Positions 26,186 to 36,765 of a DNA stretch of 64,000 bases are shown here, in pieces. This DNA is from Plotosus lineatus (Eukaryota; Chordata; Actinopteri; Siluriformes; Plotosidae), in the NCBI GenBank assembly GCA_024760905.1, contig CM045729.1, positions 80,639,050 to 80,703,049 of the forward strand, written 5' to 3'. The position numbers were made by a program, and so were the translations under genes. The notes below the pieces were generated by a model. That model was not told the origin of the DNA. It saw only the letters and a program-made list of their open reading frames with translations, and did no database searches. How positions within the stretch are numbered: position 1 is the stretch's first letter; every line of letters begins with the position of its first letter.

Positions 26186-26186
<1 letters not shown>
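23690..26186 (+). mobile_element. RTE copy R4
   Basis: 5'-truncated within the endonuclease (starting near tttaagctattttatc) with an intact 3' end rich in GAAGAA (26165-26186) followed by (TA)n. Visible: endonuclease GADFNEHVGAGN, linker, RT entry blocks [18 protein letters not shown], motif A FVDLEKVYDRV. A 28 bp deletion near 25609 removes the catalytic FADD box, and a second deletion near 26043 joins the SLG block directly to the MDVV block. Several stops and frameshifts occur besides. Confidence 0.9.
24712..25398 (+). pseudogene. RTE linker and RT N-terminal ORF (copy R4)
   Basis: Open frame of 228 codons covering the linker (LGRWKEYFEKLMNEEN, GKAVRSDDIPMEVW) and the first half of the reverse transcriptase ([39 protein letters not shown]). 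It ends at a stop shortly after motif A. A short duplication, acatgttttcttagaacat, inserts extra residues near residue 110. The rest of the enzyme is in other frames and lacks the catalytic box. Confidence 0.7.

Positions 26187-26187
<1 letters not shown>

Positions 26188-26245
<58 letters not shown>
26188..26245. repeat. (TA)n microsatellite
   Basis: TA array directly after the 3' end of RTE copy R4. Confidence 0.95.
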
Positions 26246-26248
<3 letters not shown>

Positions 26249-26643
26249 CTTGTTTTGTGGCATTTTCCTGAACCTTTTCCCTATTGACCTTAAATTCCTT
26301 ATTTTTCATGTTTGAATGAATATTTTTTGAACAACGCACAGTGCACTGAAACACAGAAACTGAAGCACGAAGTAGTGGGGGATGACTGTATTAAATTGAA
26401 AATGTCTCCTAAATTTCAATTAAATTCCATGAATTTGAATTGAATTTTAATTGAGATTGTAAAGAATTGCAATTCAAATTCGAATTGCAGAAAGTGAAAA
26501 CAAAATTCTAAGAATTTCTGATTTATAATTTTGTTGTATTCATACTTAACAGTATATATCACCCATGACTGCTTTAAATATTCAAAACAGATTTTATTAC
26601 CATGAGATTCATGTGTACTTCTTCTTTTCTTTTCGACTGTGCA
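26246..26643. other. AT-rich sequence, possible transposon end
   Basis: No coding sequence. The string agtagtgggggatgactgta at 26371-26390 looks like a pogo-type inverted terminal repeat end, but no partner is found nearby. The rest is AT-rich with aattc-type short repeats. Confidence 0.35.
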
Positions 26644-28358
26644 CTGTGGTGCTCTTTCTTGGCATGAAACCAAACTGTTGTTCACAAATGCTGACCTCTG
26701 CCCTTTGTCTAGCTTCCACTATTCTTTCCCATAACTTCATTGTATGGCTCATCAATATTATCCCTCTGTAGTTGCCACAACTCTGCACGTCTTCCTTGTT
26801 CTTAAAAATGGGCACCAGCACACTTCTCCTCCTTTATCAACCTAACTTGCTGCACATCCTTCCCATCTCTATCTCTCTGCTGTACCAACCTGTATTGATC
26901 ATTTTCTCCCTCTTTACTGTCCAACCTATCATACAAGTCATCATACGCCCTCTGTTTGGCCTTAGCCACTGCTACTTTCGCCTTACACTGTGTCTCCCTG
27001 TAGCCCTGTTTACTCTCTTCTGTCCTCTCAATGTCCCACTTCTTCTTAGCTAACTTCTTCCTTTGTACACACTCCTGCACTTCCTCATTCCACCACCAAG
27101 TATCCTTATCTACTTTCCTTCCAGGGACACACCAAGTACTCTCCTACCTGTGTCCCTGATCACATTTGCTGTGGTTGTCCAGTCATTTGGAAGCACTTCC
27201 TGGCCACCCAAAGCCTGTTTCAACTCCTCCTTGAAGACAACATGACACTCTTCCTTTTTCAACTTCCACCACTTTGTCTTCTGCTCTGCCTTTGCCTTCT
27301 TCACCTTCCTCACCATCAGCGTCATCCTGCATACCACCATCCTATGCTGTTTGGCAACACTCTCACCCACTACTACTTTGCAGTCACTGACTTCCTTCAA
27401 ATTACATCGACTACACAAGATGTAGTCTACCTGTGTGCTCCTACCTCCGTTTTATAGGTCACTCTATGCTCCTGTTTCTTCTGGAAGAAAGTATTCACCA
27501 TAGCCATTTCCATCCTTTTTGCAAAATCTATCAACATCTGTCCTTCTGCGTTCCTGTCCTGGATACCAAACCTGCCCATCACTTCCTCGTCCCCTCTGTT
27601 GCCTGCACCAACATGTTCATTGAAGTCTGCACCAATGACCACTCTTTCACCTCTTGGGGTACTCTGCATCACTTCATCTAAGTCACTCCAGAATCTCTCC
27701 TTCTCTTCTAGCTCACATCCTGCCTGTGGGGCATAAGCACTAACAACATTGAACATCACACCTTCAATTTCTAACTTGAGACTCATCACTTTGTCTGACA
27801 CTCTTTTCACTTCTAGAACATTCCTGACAAACCCCTCCTTCAAGATGACTCCTACTCCATTTCTCTTCCCATCCACACCATGATAAAACAGCTTAAACCC
27901 TGCTCCTAAGCTTTTAGCTTTGCTACCTTTCCACCTGGTCTCCTGAACACACAGTATGTCCACCTTCCTCCTCTGCATCATGTCAGCCAGCTCTCTACCT
28001 TTTCTTTGCATAGTTCCAACATTCAAAGTCCCCACTCTCAGTCCTAGACTCATGCCTTTCCTCTTCTCTCTCTGCCTACGGACACGCCTCCCACCTCTCC
28101 TTCTTCGACGTCTTCGACCAACAGTAGTCCAATTTCCATCAGCACCCTGTTGATTGACAGCACTGACGGCGGTCGTTTTTAACCCGGGCCTCGACCGATC
28201 CAGTATGGGGGTAATACTTCTGATTTGCATCATAAAAGTTTGGCACTGGTTTTACGTCGGATGCCCTTCCTGACACAACCCTCTGCATTTCTCCAGGCTT
28301 GGGGCCGGCATGAGGGGGAGAGACACTGGTTAGTGCCCCCCAACCTCATGGCTGCATT
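26644..28358 (-). mobile_element. RTE copy R5, internally deleted
   Basis: Minus strand. The 5' end is complete (28358, tgcagccatgag...). The endonuclease is well preserved (27427-28233: TLNVGTMQRKGRELADMMQ, GADFNEHVGAGN), then the linker. At about 26831 the frame jumps from VQQVRLIK straight to the SVLVPIFKN block, a loss of about 310 bp. The remaining RT stops at [10 protein letters not shown] and the 3' half is missing. The same junction is found in copy R6. Confidence 0.9.
27427..28233 (-). pseudogene. RTE endonuclease ORF (copy R5)
   Basis: Open frame of 268 codons holding the N-terminal region and endonuclease domain of the RTE protein. A basic stretch (GRRRRRRRGGRRVRRQ, residues about 38-53) precedes the nuclease. 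Visible catalytic-type blocks are QETRWKGSK (about 96-104), SAYAPQAGCE and VIGADFNEHVG (about 191-201). The frame is lost just after the HRVTYK block, before the final STQVDY motif. Proteins of this type are often labelled craniofacial development protein 2-like, but here it is part of a dead retrotransposon. Confidence 0.75.
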
Positions 28359-28378
28359 ATATATATACATTATGTGAG

Positions 28379-28412
<34 letters not shown>

Positions 28413-28689
28413 CATTATATTCAAATCTTCTGCATTATTTTTGCATGTTTAATTATTATTATAAGCATTTATAGCGTTGAATAAGTATTTTTTGATATAT
28501 TGATATATGCACATACACGTCAGTGGGGGGGTCGATCCTACTTCGAAATTGGCGGTCACCAGTTTGGGGGTGTGTTTCGGTCCCCATTAACAGTGAGGGA
28601 TCCCTGAATATAAATAATATATTATTTTTTATAACTAATTTATTATATTTTAAATATTATATTTAATATAATATATTATAAACTTGGGG
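28359..28689. other. Low-complexity spacer
   Basis: Short TA run, (TG)n at 28380-28411, then AT-rich sequence. No gene seen. Confidence 0.6.
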
Positions 28690-28895
28690 AAGATGTAGTC
28701 TAATGCTGAGAGAAGTGGCTTTGGAATCGAAAGGTCCCTGATTTGAATCCCGGACCAACGGGAAAATTTGTGGCAAAGGGGGAGTGAGCAGAACTTTCTT
28801 TTTCCTCCACATAAATGGCTAAAGTGCCCTTGAACAAGGCACATAACCCCAACTGCGCTCCACGTGCCTCGATGTGTGTGGCAGCCGTGACTCCC
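28690..28895 (+). mobile_element. SINE-like repeat, type 3
   Basis: A B-box-like string (gatttgaatcccgga) near 28740 and a later cccttgaacaaggcacataaccc string, which is common in several fish SINE families. An (TG)n array follows. The left end is not sharp. Confidence 0.5.
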
Positions 28896-28902
28896 TGTGT
28901 GT

Positions 28903-28939
<37 letters not shown>

Positions 28940-28950
28940 CGTGCGTGCGC
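28896..28950. repeat. (TG)n microsatellite
   Basis: TG array ending in GTGCGTGCGTGC. Confidence 0.9.
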
Positions 28951-29534
28951 ATGCTTACATTCGACTGGTTTAATACTGAAGAAAAAAATCCCTTACAGAA
29001 TAATACTGTGCATACAACAAAACATTTGTTGAGATCTGGGTGTACTGGCATCTGTGTTTGTCTGTATCTGGCCATTAGCGCTCGTGTGGCAGGTTGCTTA
29101 ACACTCATGGATATTAATGTGATGGTTCTTAAAGTCTTCAACAACTGTGCAGCAGTTTGGTTGCCAACCATTGTGATAGAATTTTTTAGAAATATGTTAC
29201 ACCCAAAATTGAGCGACTGGGGTCATGCTTAATGAGGTCATCACATTTATACCTTACATTGGATCACTACAAAAAAGGGAAGATGAAAAGAATTAAGACC
29301 ATTCATTCTCCATTTTGAAATTTTATTTACAATCCCAGGCAACTGTAAATTCTTTGTTGACATGGCAAATTAAAACTTGAGATTACATGTTTCTCATTGC
29401 TGTTGGACTAGCATCATTGAAGGCTCAAGTGAAGAATGTAAGGACATGTCTCTGAAGCATAATTGTTACTTTTCACTCTGACCATTTCAGCACTAACACC
29501 CCTGAGACTGAATACAAGCTTGCAAAAATCACAA
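28951..29534. other. No recognisable feature
   Basis: A short open frame continues out of the TG array but shows no homology I recognise. No repeat similarity to the rest of the window. Confidence 0.5.
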
Positions 29535-30303
29535 GTCGAATATGTTTCCAGTGAGGGTTGGAGTCTACCAAGGCTGTTCTTTGTCACTAATTCTGTTCAT
29601 AATTTTTATGGACAGAATTTCTATGGGCAGCCACGTCATTGAGGGGTTCTGGTTTGGTAGCCATTGGATCTTGTCTCTGCTTTTCTCAGCCTTCATTAGA
29701 GTGATTCACAGCTGACTGTGAAGCAGCCAGGGTGGGAATCAGCACCTCCAAGTCTGAGGCCATGGTTATCAGCTGGAAAAGGGTGGAATGCACCCTCCAG
29801 GTTAGGAATGAAATCCTGGCCCAAGAGGAAAATTTCAAGTCCCTTGGGGTCTTGTTCGTGAGTGAGGGAAGGATGGAGCAAATGATCAACAGGCAGATTG
29901 CTGCAGCCTCTGCCGTAAAGTGGACCTTGTACCAATTTGTCATGGTGACGAGGGAGATGAGCTACAAGGTAAAGCTCTCAATTTACCACTTGATCTAGAT
30001 TCCAACCCTCACATGTGGGCTTTGGGTAGTGACTGAAAGTTGAGAGGAGCCAGTTGAGGTAGCTTGGATATCTGGTTAAAATGCCTCTACCTACCTAGGG
30101 TGGTGTTTTCAAGAAGAGACCCCAGGGTCGACCCAGAACACACTGGAGGGATTGTCTTTTTGCTGATCTGGAAACGCCACAGTGCTCTCCCAGAAGAGGT
30201 GGAGGAAGTGTTTTGGGAGAGGGAAGTCTGGAGCTCACTGATTTGGATGCTGCCGCCGCGACCCGATGATGATGATGACGATGATGACGACGACGATGAT
30301 GAT
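29535..30303 (+). mobile_element. Rex3-like RTE LINE, 3' fragment
   Basis: 5'-truncated copy related to 1764-4690, starting in the RQGCPLSP region (here VYQGCSLSLILF). It includes the C-terminal FKSLGVLFVSEGRM and YKVKLSIYH blocks, has lost the FADD box by a deletion different from that of the other copy, and ends in a (GAT/GAC)n tail at 30267-30303. Confidence 0.85.
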
Positions 30304-30349
30304 ACCATTGCAAAATGCCTAGGGATGAAGATGCAGATGAATTTGAATC

Positions 30350-32065
30350 TATAAATTTGATTCATAATAAGATCTAAACATGGAAGCCAGCTATATCATG
30401 GGATTTAGAATAGCAGACCTCTGCCAAAACAAGCAATTACTGCTAACCAAGAAGCCGTCATCTCCTGCGATTGCAACACCTGATTAAATCACCTCTGCAT
30501 TGCCTCACATTCTTCTGAAGAAGTAGGAAAGCCTTGAGTGTTACATGCCATGCCTACACTACACTGCAGTGTAGGCATGCCATGCCTACACTGCAGTGTA
30601 CACTGTTGTCATCTGTGCACTACATGGAGCACAGATGACAATATTGTTTGGATAACAGCCAGCATCCTCTACTTTTATGGTGATGAACATGCACTTCCTG
30701 TCTTTGGCAGATCAGGCCATGCCTCTTACATTGACTCTAGACTAAAATTCAGGCATAGCTTTTATGTTGTCTTAAACCTCTGGATCAAAATGTTGACCAT
30801 GTCGACTACCCATATTGAGTCTGCACCACACAGTGTCAAATTGCCTCAGATGACTGTGGGTTGGACACTGATGTCAAAATGGGACGATTGCAGAGAAGGT
30901 CAAATGGTTTATGAATCTAGTGACAAGGGGACCATGCGTGATCTGATTTGCCACTAGCTACTCAAATACTGTAAATAAACAGCCTTTGCAGTGCGTAAAA
31001 TACATGGGACGATTCGAGATGAAGTGGATTAATGGATATAGGAGTGAGCTCTATTAAGCAAAAGTAAAAAGTTGGATATTAAAGTTGATTTGCTGGAAAT
31101 GAATAAATAAAAAGAAAAAAAAGTGAGAAATTGTAAAAATCTGAGTTAATGCTAAATGACTGGGTCCGTTTATCTCCGAAACAGTATTTCTTGTTGTGCA
31201 TGGGAAGTGAAGGCTTTTATGCCTGATCTCATCACAGAAAGGGGCTACTGTCGTAAAAGACTGTTGCAAATTGGTAAAGTGAAATAAGATATAAAGGAGT
31301 CTGAACACTTAGGGTATTGAAGCTTGCTTAGGGTATTGAAGCTTGCTGCATTTGAGGCTACTTTGATGGAATCCAGATAGGTGGTGATTGATGTATAACT
31401 AAATGTCATGACCTGAGAGTGTGCAAATTTTTGTCCTTTTAGCCGGTCGTGTGTAGGTCATTGTGAGGCCATGTAAAGAAGGACAAAAGGGACATAGAGG
31501 TTTGCAAATGTCTTTTGTTTAACCTGAAGGACGACTCATGAGCAGCTGGGTTTATAACCAAATTTTAAAAAATAATCTGAAGGTCACAAAGACAAAATAA
31601 AATCATGCTCTGATGGTTTATCTCCAAATTTCAGCTTCTTTATAATGCACCACTTTGACAATCAATGCATTTTGTAAAAGATACAAATGACAGTTCAGAA
31701 AAAAACAAACAATCAAACCAAAAAAAACCAACAAAAAACACAACAAAGCAAAACAAAAAAAACAACCAACCAACCAACCAACCAACCAACCAACCAAACA
31801 AACAACAAAAAAACAGATTTTAAATATTTCATGTTTGTGTTGTTAATGTAAAAATCACTAAATTTAACTTATGCAGTATTTGCTATTAACTCTGCTTGCT
31901 GTCTAATTAGGATCTTAATAGAAGTGAACCTGCTTGGATAGGATTTAGTTCATTGGCTAAAATCAACAAAAATAAAATCACACATGATTTGCAGATCAAA
32001 TCTTACATTTTGTTACAGCTTCTATAAGTTACTCGTGCAATGGTTGGTGTGAAAGTGATGATGCA

Positions 32066-32069
<4 letters not shown>
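30350..32069 (-). repeat. 1.7 kb interspersed repeat, copy D
   Basis: Inverted partner of 5331-7044. Matching strings run from tataaatttgattcataat at the left to gaaagtgatgatgcaaataa at the right. The inner block 31405-31690 also matches copies A, C and E. A partly palindromic ctgcagtgtaggcatg(c)catg stretch lies at 30555-30600. Confidence 0.7.
31695..31815. repeat. A/C-rich low-complexity tract with (CCAA)n
   Basis: A- and C-rich tract with a run of ccaa tetramers at about 31768-31796. It lies inside copy D, and copy B lacks it, so it arose after the two separated. Confidence 0.8.

Positions 32070-32107
<38 letters not shown>
32070..32107. repeat. (AAT)n microsatellite
   Basis: AAT array at the right end of copy D. 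Confidence 0.9.
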
Positions 32108-32109
<2 letters not shown>

Positions 32110-32584
32110 TTGTTAGGTTACTGAATCGGCCCAAACGAATACTCCTCAAGGATTGATTCGTCATTGTCACCCAGAGCGCTCTGGAGCGAGTCGTGAAAAA
32201 AAGACAGCAGTCCACGTAAAAAACAACAGTCTTTATTCACAAATCCCCAACACATAATGGTCAAGTACACATATATACTATATATGTGTAACCTAGGTGA
32301 GGAACCGGTTGAAGCTGGTTAGTCTAAGGGGGGCTGGTAGTGGTCCTCAGTACTTTTCCACAAGATAAACAAGTTTACAGTATCTAGGAGCAGCTGGACT
32401 ATATCAAATCGTAGATAAAGTTTTACAGAGCAAGGTCAGAAAAGACACTGGTGTATCAGAATAGAGAAGCAACATTCACTGTACAAATTGCACCTGATTG
32501 TTACAAAGTATACAAACCTTTAATTTTCCATAAAGTAAAGAAAAAAAAAACAGCATAAGGATTAAGAACATTTTCCCTACTATT
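32108..32584. other. No recognisable feature
   Basis: No coding or tandem structure. A short atatatactatatatgtgt patch lies near 32272. Confidence 0.5.
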
Positions 32585-32885
32585 TCTACTAAAGCTGGTG
32601 ACGCTGCGCTCATGATCATTTTTTGTTCGTTGTGTGTTCAAATCCCAATTTGACTCCACTGTGCTAAGATCCCTGGGCAATTTCTTAACCAGTAGTGTGC
32701 CTCTGTTTACCCAGCAGTATAAATGGGTAACAGTAAAAATATACCGGGGAGGTAAACTGCGATGGACTAGTGTCCCATCCAGGAGAGTTGTACTCCTGAT
32801 TGCTTCATGCCACAGAAACCGGGAATAAGCACTGGCCTGATGAACCACTAGGCTCGGGTGAAAAAAGTCCAACAAACTTTATCTT
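32585..32885 (+). mobile_element. SINE type 2
   Basis: Matches the reverse complement of 47430-47727: B-box-like gttcaaatccc near 32637, gtgctaagatccctgggcaa, gcgatggactagtgtcccatcc, aaaccgggaataagcac and ccactaggctcgggtg recur in order. The element is about 300 bp. The A-box region is degraded here. Confidence 0.7.
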
Positions 32886-32894
32886 TACCTTACT

Positions 32895-32962
32895 ACTTCT
32901 ACTACTACTACTGCTACTACTACTACTACTACTACTACTACTAATAATAATAATAATAATAA
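32895..32962. repeat. (ACT)n-(AAT)n microsatellite
   Basis: Compound trinucleotide array. Confidence 0.9.
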
Positions 32963-32965
32963 TCG

Positions 32966-33187
32966 TGGCAGTGGAGGCCTGGTGGTGGAATGCTAGCTTA
33001 ATGATCCAAAAGTATGGGGTTAAATCCCCACTATTATAACTGTATTATCAAAAGGCAGCCATGGCTCTCACTGTCTGTGGCATCTAAAACAACCATTTCT
33101 ATAGTTCGAAAGAGTAGGCTACAGGTTTCTGTCAGTCCTGCATTGTCCTGGCAAGCTATCCAGGCTGTACTCTATCCTTGCTGTTTA
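32966..33187 (+). mobile_element. tRNA-SINE, 3'-truncated
   Basis: Head with gtggcagtggaggcctggtgg and a B-box-like gggttaaatcccc, then body. It is shorter than the complete copies and runs into a poly-A/TA tract. Confidence 0.75.
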
Positions 33188-33222
33188 AAAGGTTTAAAAA
33201 AAAAAAAAAAAAAAAAAAAATG

Positions 33223-33283
<61 letters not shown>

Positions 33284-33317
33284 TAATAATAATAATGATA
33301 ATAATAATAATAATAAT
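33188..33317. repeat. Poly-A, (TA)n and (AAT)n tract
   Basis: Compound low-complexity tract of about 130 bp. The AAT part abuts the LTR end of gypsy element 2. Confidence 0.9.
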
Positions 33318-33414
33318 TGTGACGACGAGAGCAAACGAGTCGGACCCAAAGATGCAGGAGACCCCATATGACTGGAACTCCACGTATGCCTGCGCAATTT
33401 GAGTGTGCAATTTA

Positions 33415-33702
33415 CTATGTATGTCCATCAATCAGACAAGGAGAAGGGGGGTGGGGGTTGGTAGGGAGGTGGAGGGAACTTTCCACCATAGGCTTGATCA
33501 GGGATACATGGAATACTGTGTGTACATTGAGAGAGGCTGGGAGGTTGAGACGGACGGCGCTGGGGTTTATGAGACTTTTGATGATATAGGGCCCAATGTA
33601 CCTGGGAGACAATTTTTTCGAGTTGATTTGCAGGGGCAGATCCTGGGAGGAAAGCCAAACTTGTTGCCCGACAGTATAGGGAGGTCCGGGGTCCAGTGGC
33701 AA
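33415..33702 (-). pseudogene. Gypsy integrase C-terminal region
   Basis: Frame of 95 codons with [33 protein letters not shown] and [13 protein letters not shown], the conserved end of fish gypsy integrases just before the chromodomain or 3' end. The protein stops early because the LTR follows almost at once. Confidence 0.75.
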
Positions 33703-34031
33703 TTGGCAATTCTATGGTTTCAGGCCGCAGTCGGTTCCAGGGTGGCATGGGCTTCGCTCCAGACCCAGCGTGCTCTGCGAAACTGTGCCTGGATGGATGG
33801 AACTGCCACTTCGACCTCCTGGCTGAGGAAAGGGAAGCTGGAACCTGTTGATCACCATGAAGGGGGACATCCCGGAGGTGGCGCAGACCAGGGAGTTTTG
33901 TGCATATTCGATCCATGGGAGATGTGTGGACCAGGAGGCTGGGAGGTGGGAGGCGACACAGCACAGGGAGGATCCGAGGCTCTGATTAGTTCACTCTGCC
34001 TGCCCGTTAGACTGAGGATGGTAGCCGGATG

Positions 34032-34415
34032 TCAAACTACAGGAGACTCCCAGGGTGTTCCAGAACGCCTTCCATACTTTAAATGCAAACTGGGGGCCTC
34101 GGTCCGAAAAGACGTCCTGGGGGATTCCATGGGGGTGAAAACATGTTGGAAAATGAGACCAGCTGTTTCCATCGATGAGGGGAGTTTGGGTATGGCGACG
34201 AAGTGGACCGCAAAATCCACTACAATGTGCGACCAGGGGTGATGCGGAACAGGTAAGGGTTGGAAGAGGCCTGTGGGTTCATGATGGGAGAACTTGCTCC
34301 GGGCACAGGTGGCACAAGCTCCCATGAACTCCCTGGTGTCGGCTGTTATCGTTGGCCACCAGGAGCATTGTTGGAGTAGGAAGAGAGTTTGGTGGGTTCC
34401 AGGATGGCAGGCCAA
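34032..34415 (-). pseudogene. Gypsy integrase N-terminal and core part
   Basis: Frame of 127 codons with a zinc-binding type start (HPGTHQTLFLLQQCSWWP, CATCARSK) and the first core block ([17 protein letters not shown]). The aspartate of VVDF corresponds to the first catalytic acidic residue. In gypsy integrases the typical wording here is DFVT; the stretch around it is altered, and the frame is lost before the second acidic residue. Confidence 0.75.
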
Positions 34416-34472
34416 TTTTGATGAGTGAGCATACTGGAACAGTGGGGTTCTGGCCGGCGGAGGGACATACAG

Positions 34473-34979
34473 TCAACCTTGGGGGCACCCGATGGATTTC
34501 AGTTCCCCCTGCTTGGTGTCCTGAACTAGACGTTCAACGTCCCATTGAGCGGCTCCCAGTACACAAGAGGCGGACATGATGGTCTCCATGGTGGTGTCTT
34601 TCCCCAGGGAGAACTGGCTGGAGAGAGCATCAGGTTTAGTATTCTGGGAGCCGGGTCGGTAAGTCAGCGTAAAATTGAATCTCCCTAGGTAGAGGGACCA
34701 TCGTGCCTGACAGGAGTCCAACCTCTTCGGCGTACGGAGGTAGGGCAAGTTTTTATGTTCGGCCCAGATCACAAAGGGGTGGGCTGCCCCTTCCAGCCAG
34801 TGCTGCCACTCCTGGAGCACCAACACTGCCAGCAGCTCATGGTTCCCAACATCATAGTTTTGTTCTGCCGGGGACAAGCGACGGGAAAAGAAGGCGCATG
34901 GGTGAAATTTCTGATCTGTTGGAGAGTGCTGGGGAAGGACCGCCCCAACCCCCGAGTCTGAGGCACTGACCTCCACCAT
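34473..34979 (-). pseudogene. Gypsy RNase H domain
   Basis: Frame of 168 codons with [16 protein letters not shown] (first catalytic aspartate region), [25 protein letters not shown] and a [17 protein letters not shown] block, all typical of the gypsy RNase H and the tether after it. The [10 protein letters not shown] block is intact. Confidence 0.8.
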
Positions 34980-35150
34980 GAACTGCAGTGAGGGGTCCAG
35001 ATGGATCAGTACGGGTGCATTAACAAATTTTGCCTTCAGCCTGTCGAACCTGAAGCACTTGGGGACGACTTGGAAGGTGTGTTAGGTGATGTCAGCTGTG
35101 TGAGTGGGGCTGCTAGGTGGCTATAGTCTCATGCGAACCATCGATAGAAG

Positions 35151-35420
35151 TTAACGAACCCCAGGAACCTCCGCAGCTGTTTCCGCATCCCCAGAGACAG
35201 CCACTCCACTACTGCCTTCATTTTCACCGGATCGGGTTTCATCCTTCTCAATGATGAACCCCAGAAAAGAGACTGATGGGACATGGAACTCGCACTTCGC
35301 TTTGACAAATAACCTATTCTCTAGGAGCCTCTTTAACACTGTTCTGACGTGACCGAGATGCTCGTCGTGGTCTTTAGAGAAAATCAGGATGTCGTCCAGG
35401 TAAACGAATACGAAGCACAT
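35151..35420 (-). pseudogene. Gypsy reverse transcriptase, catalytic part
   Basis: Frame of 89 codons with [18 protein letters not shown], containing the YLDD catalytic box, and [20 protein letters not shown]. The frame breaks after this. More RT sequence upstream (35420-35725) is in other frames. Confidence 0.8.
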
Positions 35421-35725
35421 TGTTAACCAGTGCTTGTAAAACCACTGGGGCGTTGGTTAGACCGAACGGCATGATGAGATATTTGAAGTGACCTAGGGGC
35501 ATGTTAAAGGCCATATTCCACTCTTCCCCCTCCCGAATCCAGAGTAATGGTAGGCGTTTCTCAGGTCCTGCTTAGAAAAGACGGTTGCATTGTGGAGAGT
35601 GTGAAGGTCAAATCTATGAGAGGGAGAGGGTACTTGTTCTTTATAGTGATGTTCTTCAGGCTCATGTAATCAATGCAAGGGTTTTGTCATTTTTCTCTAC
35701 AAAGAAAACCCCGGCGCAGCTGAAA

Positions 35726-36199
35726 ATATGAATTTTGCATGAGTTATAAAAAATAATAATACGTGACTAATTAGTCACATCCGGTAGGAAAGACTGAATA
35801 AATATTAATAATAATGGGTGACGAACTCACATCCGGAGGAAACGTGCAAATTTTGTAAAGTGAAAGTAAAAGATTTTTTTTTTTAATCACATATCCTTTA
35901 TTGCATCATCAATAATGTATCACAATATATCACAAAGCTTGAAAAACATTCCCTTTTACAAAAGTAACGGTATAAAACAAGCCTTATAAGAATATTTTGG
36001 CATAGAAATAGTGGCACAAATTATACTTATAAATGTATGTAAAATAAAATGGATCACATTGAAATAATAAAAAAAAACCTTTGGCATTAAAATAAGGGTG
36101 TTCATGGTTCTGCGGTACTTTATTCTACAACTACTCATGGTAAGCTTAGAAGCAATAGGATTCGCTGTTCAGGCACAGGCTCACGTTTTTTGCACCTTT
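35726..36199. other. AT-rich sequence, no clear feature
   Basis: No protein similarity recognised. It lies downstream, on the minus strand, of the piggyBac remnant and may be part of it. The string tcacatccggtaggaaa and a similar tcacatccggaggaaa occur 60 bp apart. Confidence 0.4.
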
Positions 36200-36762
36200 G
36201 CCTTTTTTGGTAATTCGTGGAAGATGCCCAACGCCGTCTTTTTGAACGGCAACTGAAGGACTTCCAGGTCTTCACCTCTTCTTCCCACACACTTTACCAG
36301 CCTTCATCAGGTCACATGACAGAAATACTAGTCTCATATAATATTTCTTAGAGCTGATTTCTTAGATTTGATTTCTTAGATTTCTTAGACTCCTATAGAG
36401 CGAGATTAATTAATTAGTTGATTAGTTGATAGCTAAATCTACTCCTCCCATTTATTTATTGTACTGCTTCACGATATCAGGACAATCAACTTCAACTATC
36501 TTCTTTGTTTTGGAATCGAAGCAATGTACTGTAGTAACTTGGTCGACTTTTGCGAACATAGGTAACATGTTCACGACGTTATTCTAGAACCATTTTACAT
36601 GTGTACTGCTTCTAAGTTCTCATTCTCTATTTTAGAAGCTTCAATTGCACCTCGTCTTTTTTTGTTATTGCCTTTTGACATTTTATAATCCAGGTAATAT
36701 TGATGGTCTGACAGTCCCGCAGCATATTCCACAGCCGAAGAGAGAATTTCAGTACCAAAAAA
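36200..36762 (-). pseudogene. piggyBac-type transposase remnant
   Basis: The minus strand holds the C-terminal catalytic part of a piggyBac transposase in one mostly open frame with stops. Visible from about 36600 down: WF-stop-NNVV, MFAKVDQVTTVHCFDSK, KIVEVDCPDIVKQYNK and MGGVDLA. These correspond to the conserved W-x-DNK, V-x-RWD and YNKFMGGVDL blocks of the family. The conserved aspartate position before NN is a stop. Upstream coding sequence ends at 36762, where RTE copy R6 begins. The element belonged to a cut-and-paste DNA transposon and is dead. Confidence 0.7.
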
Positions 36763-36765
36763 AAA

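Larger units (their letters stand above)
33318..35725 (-). mobile_element. Ty3/gypsy element 2, 3' half
   Basis: Minus-strand LTR element. The outer LTR end is at 33318 (reads gtcgtcaca on its own strand, matching the LTR ends at 8138 and 10281). The LTR is mostly deleted. From right to left: RT (VEKNDKTL near 35700, [13 protein letters not shown] near 35400), RNase H, integrase and the integrase C-terminal region. gag, protease and the RT start are missing. Frames are broken throughout. Confidence 0.85.

Noticed and set aside
33403..34242. A 279-codon + strand open frame
   Set aside because: It is antisense to the gypsy integrase region and has no homology of its own.
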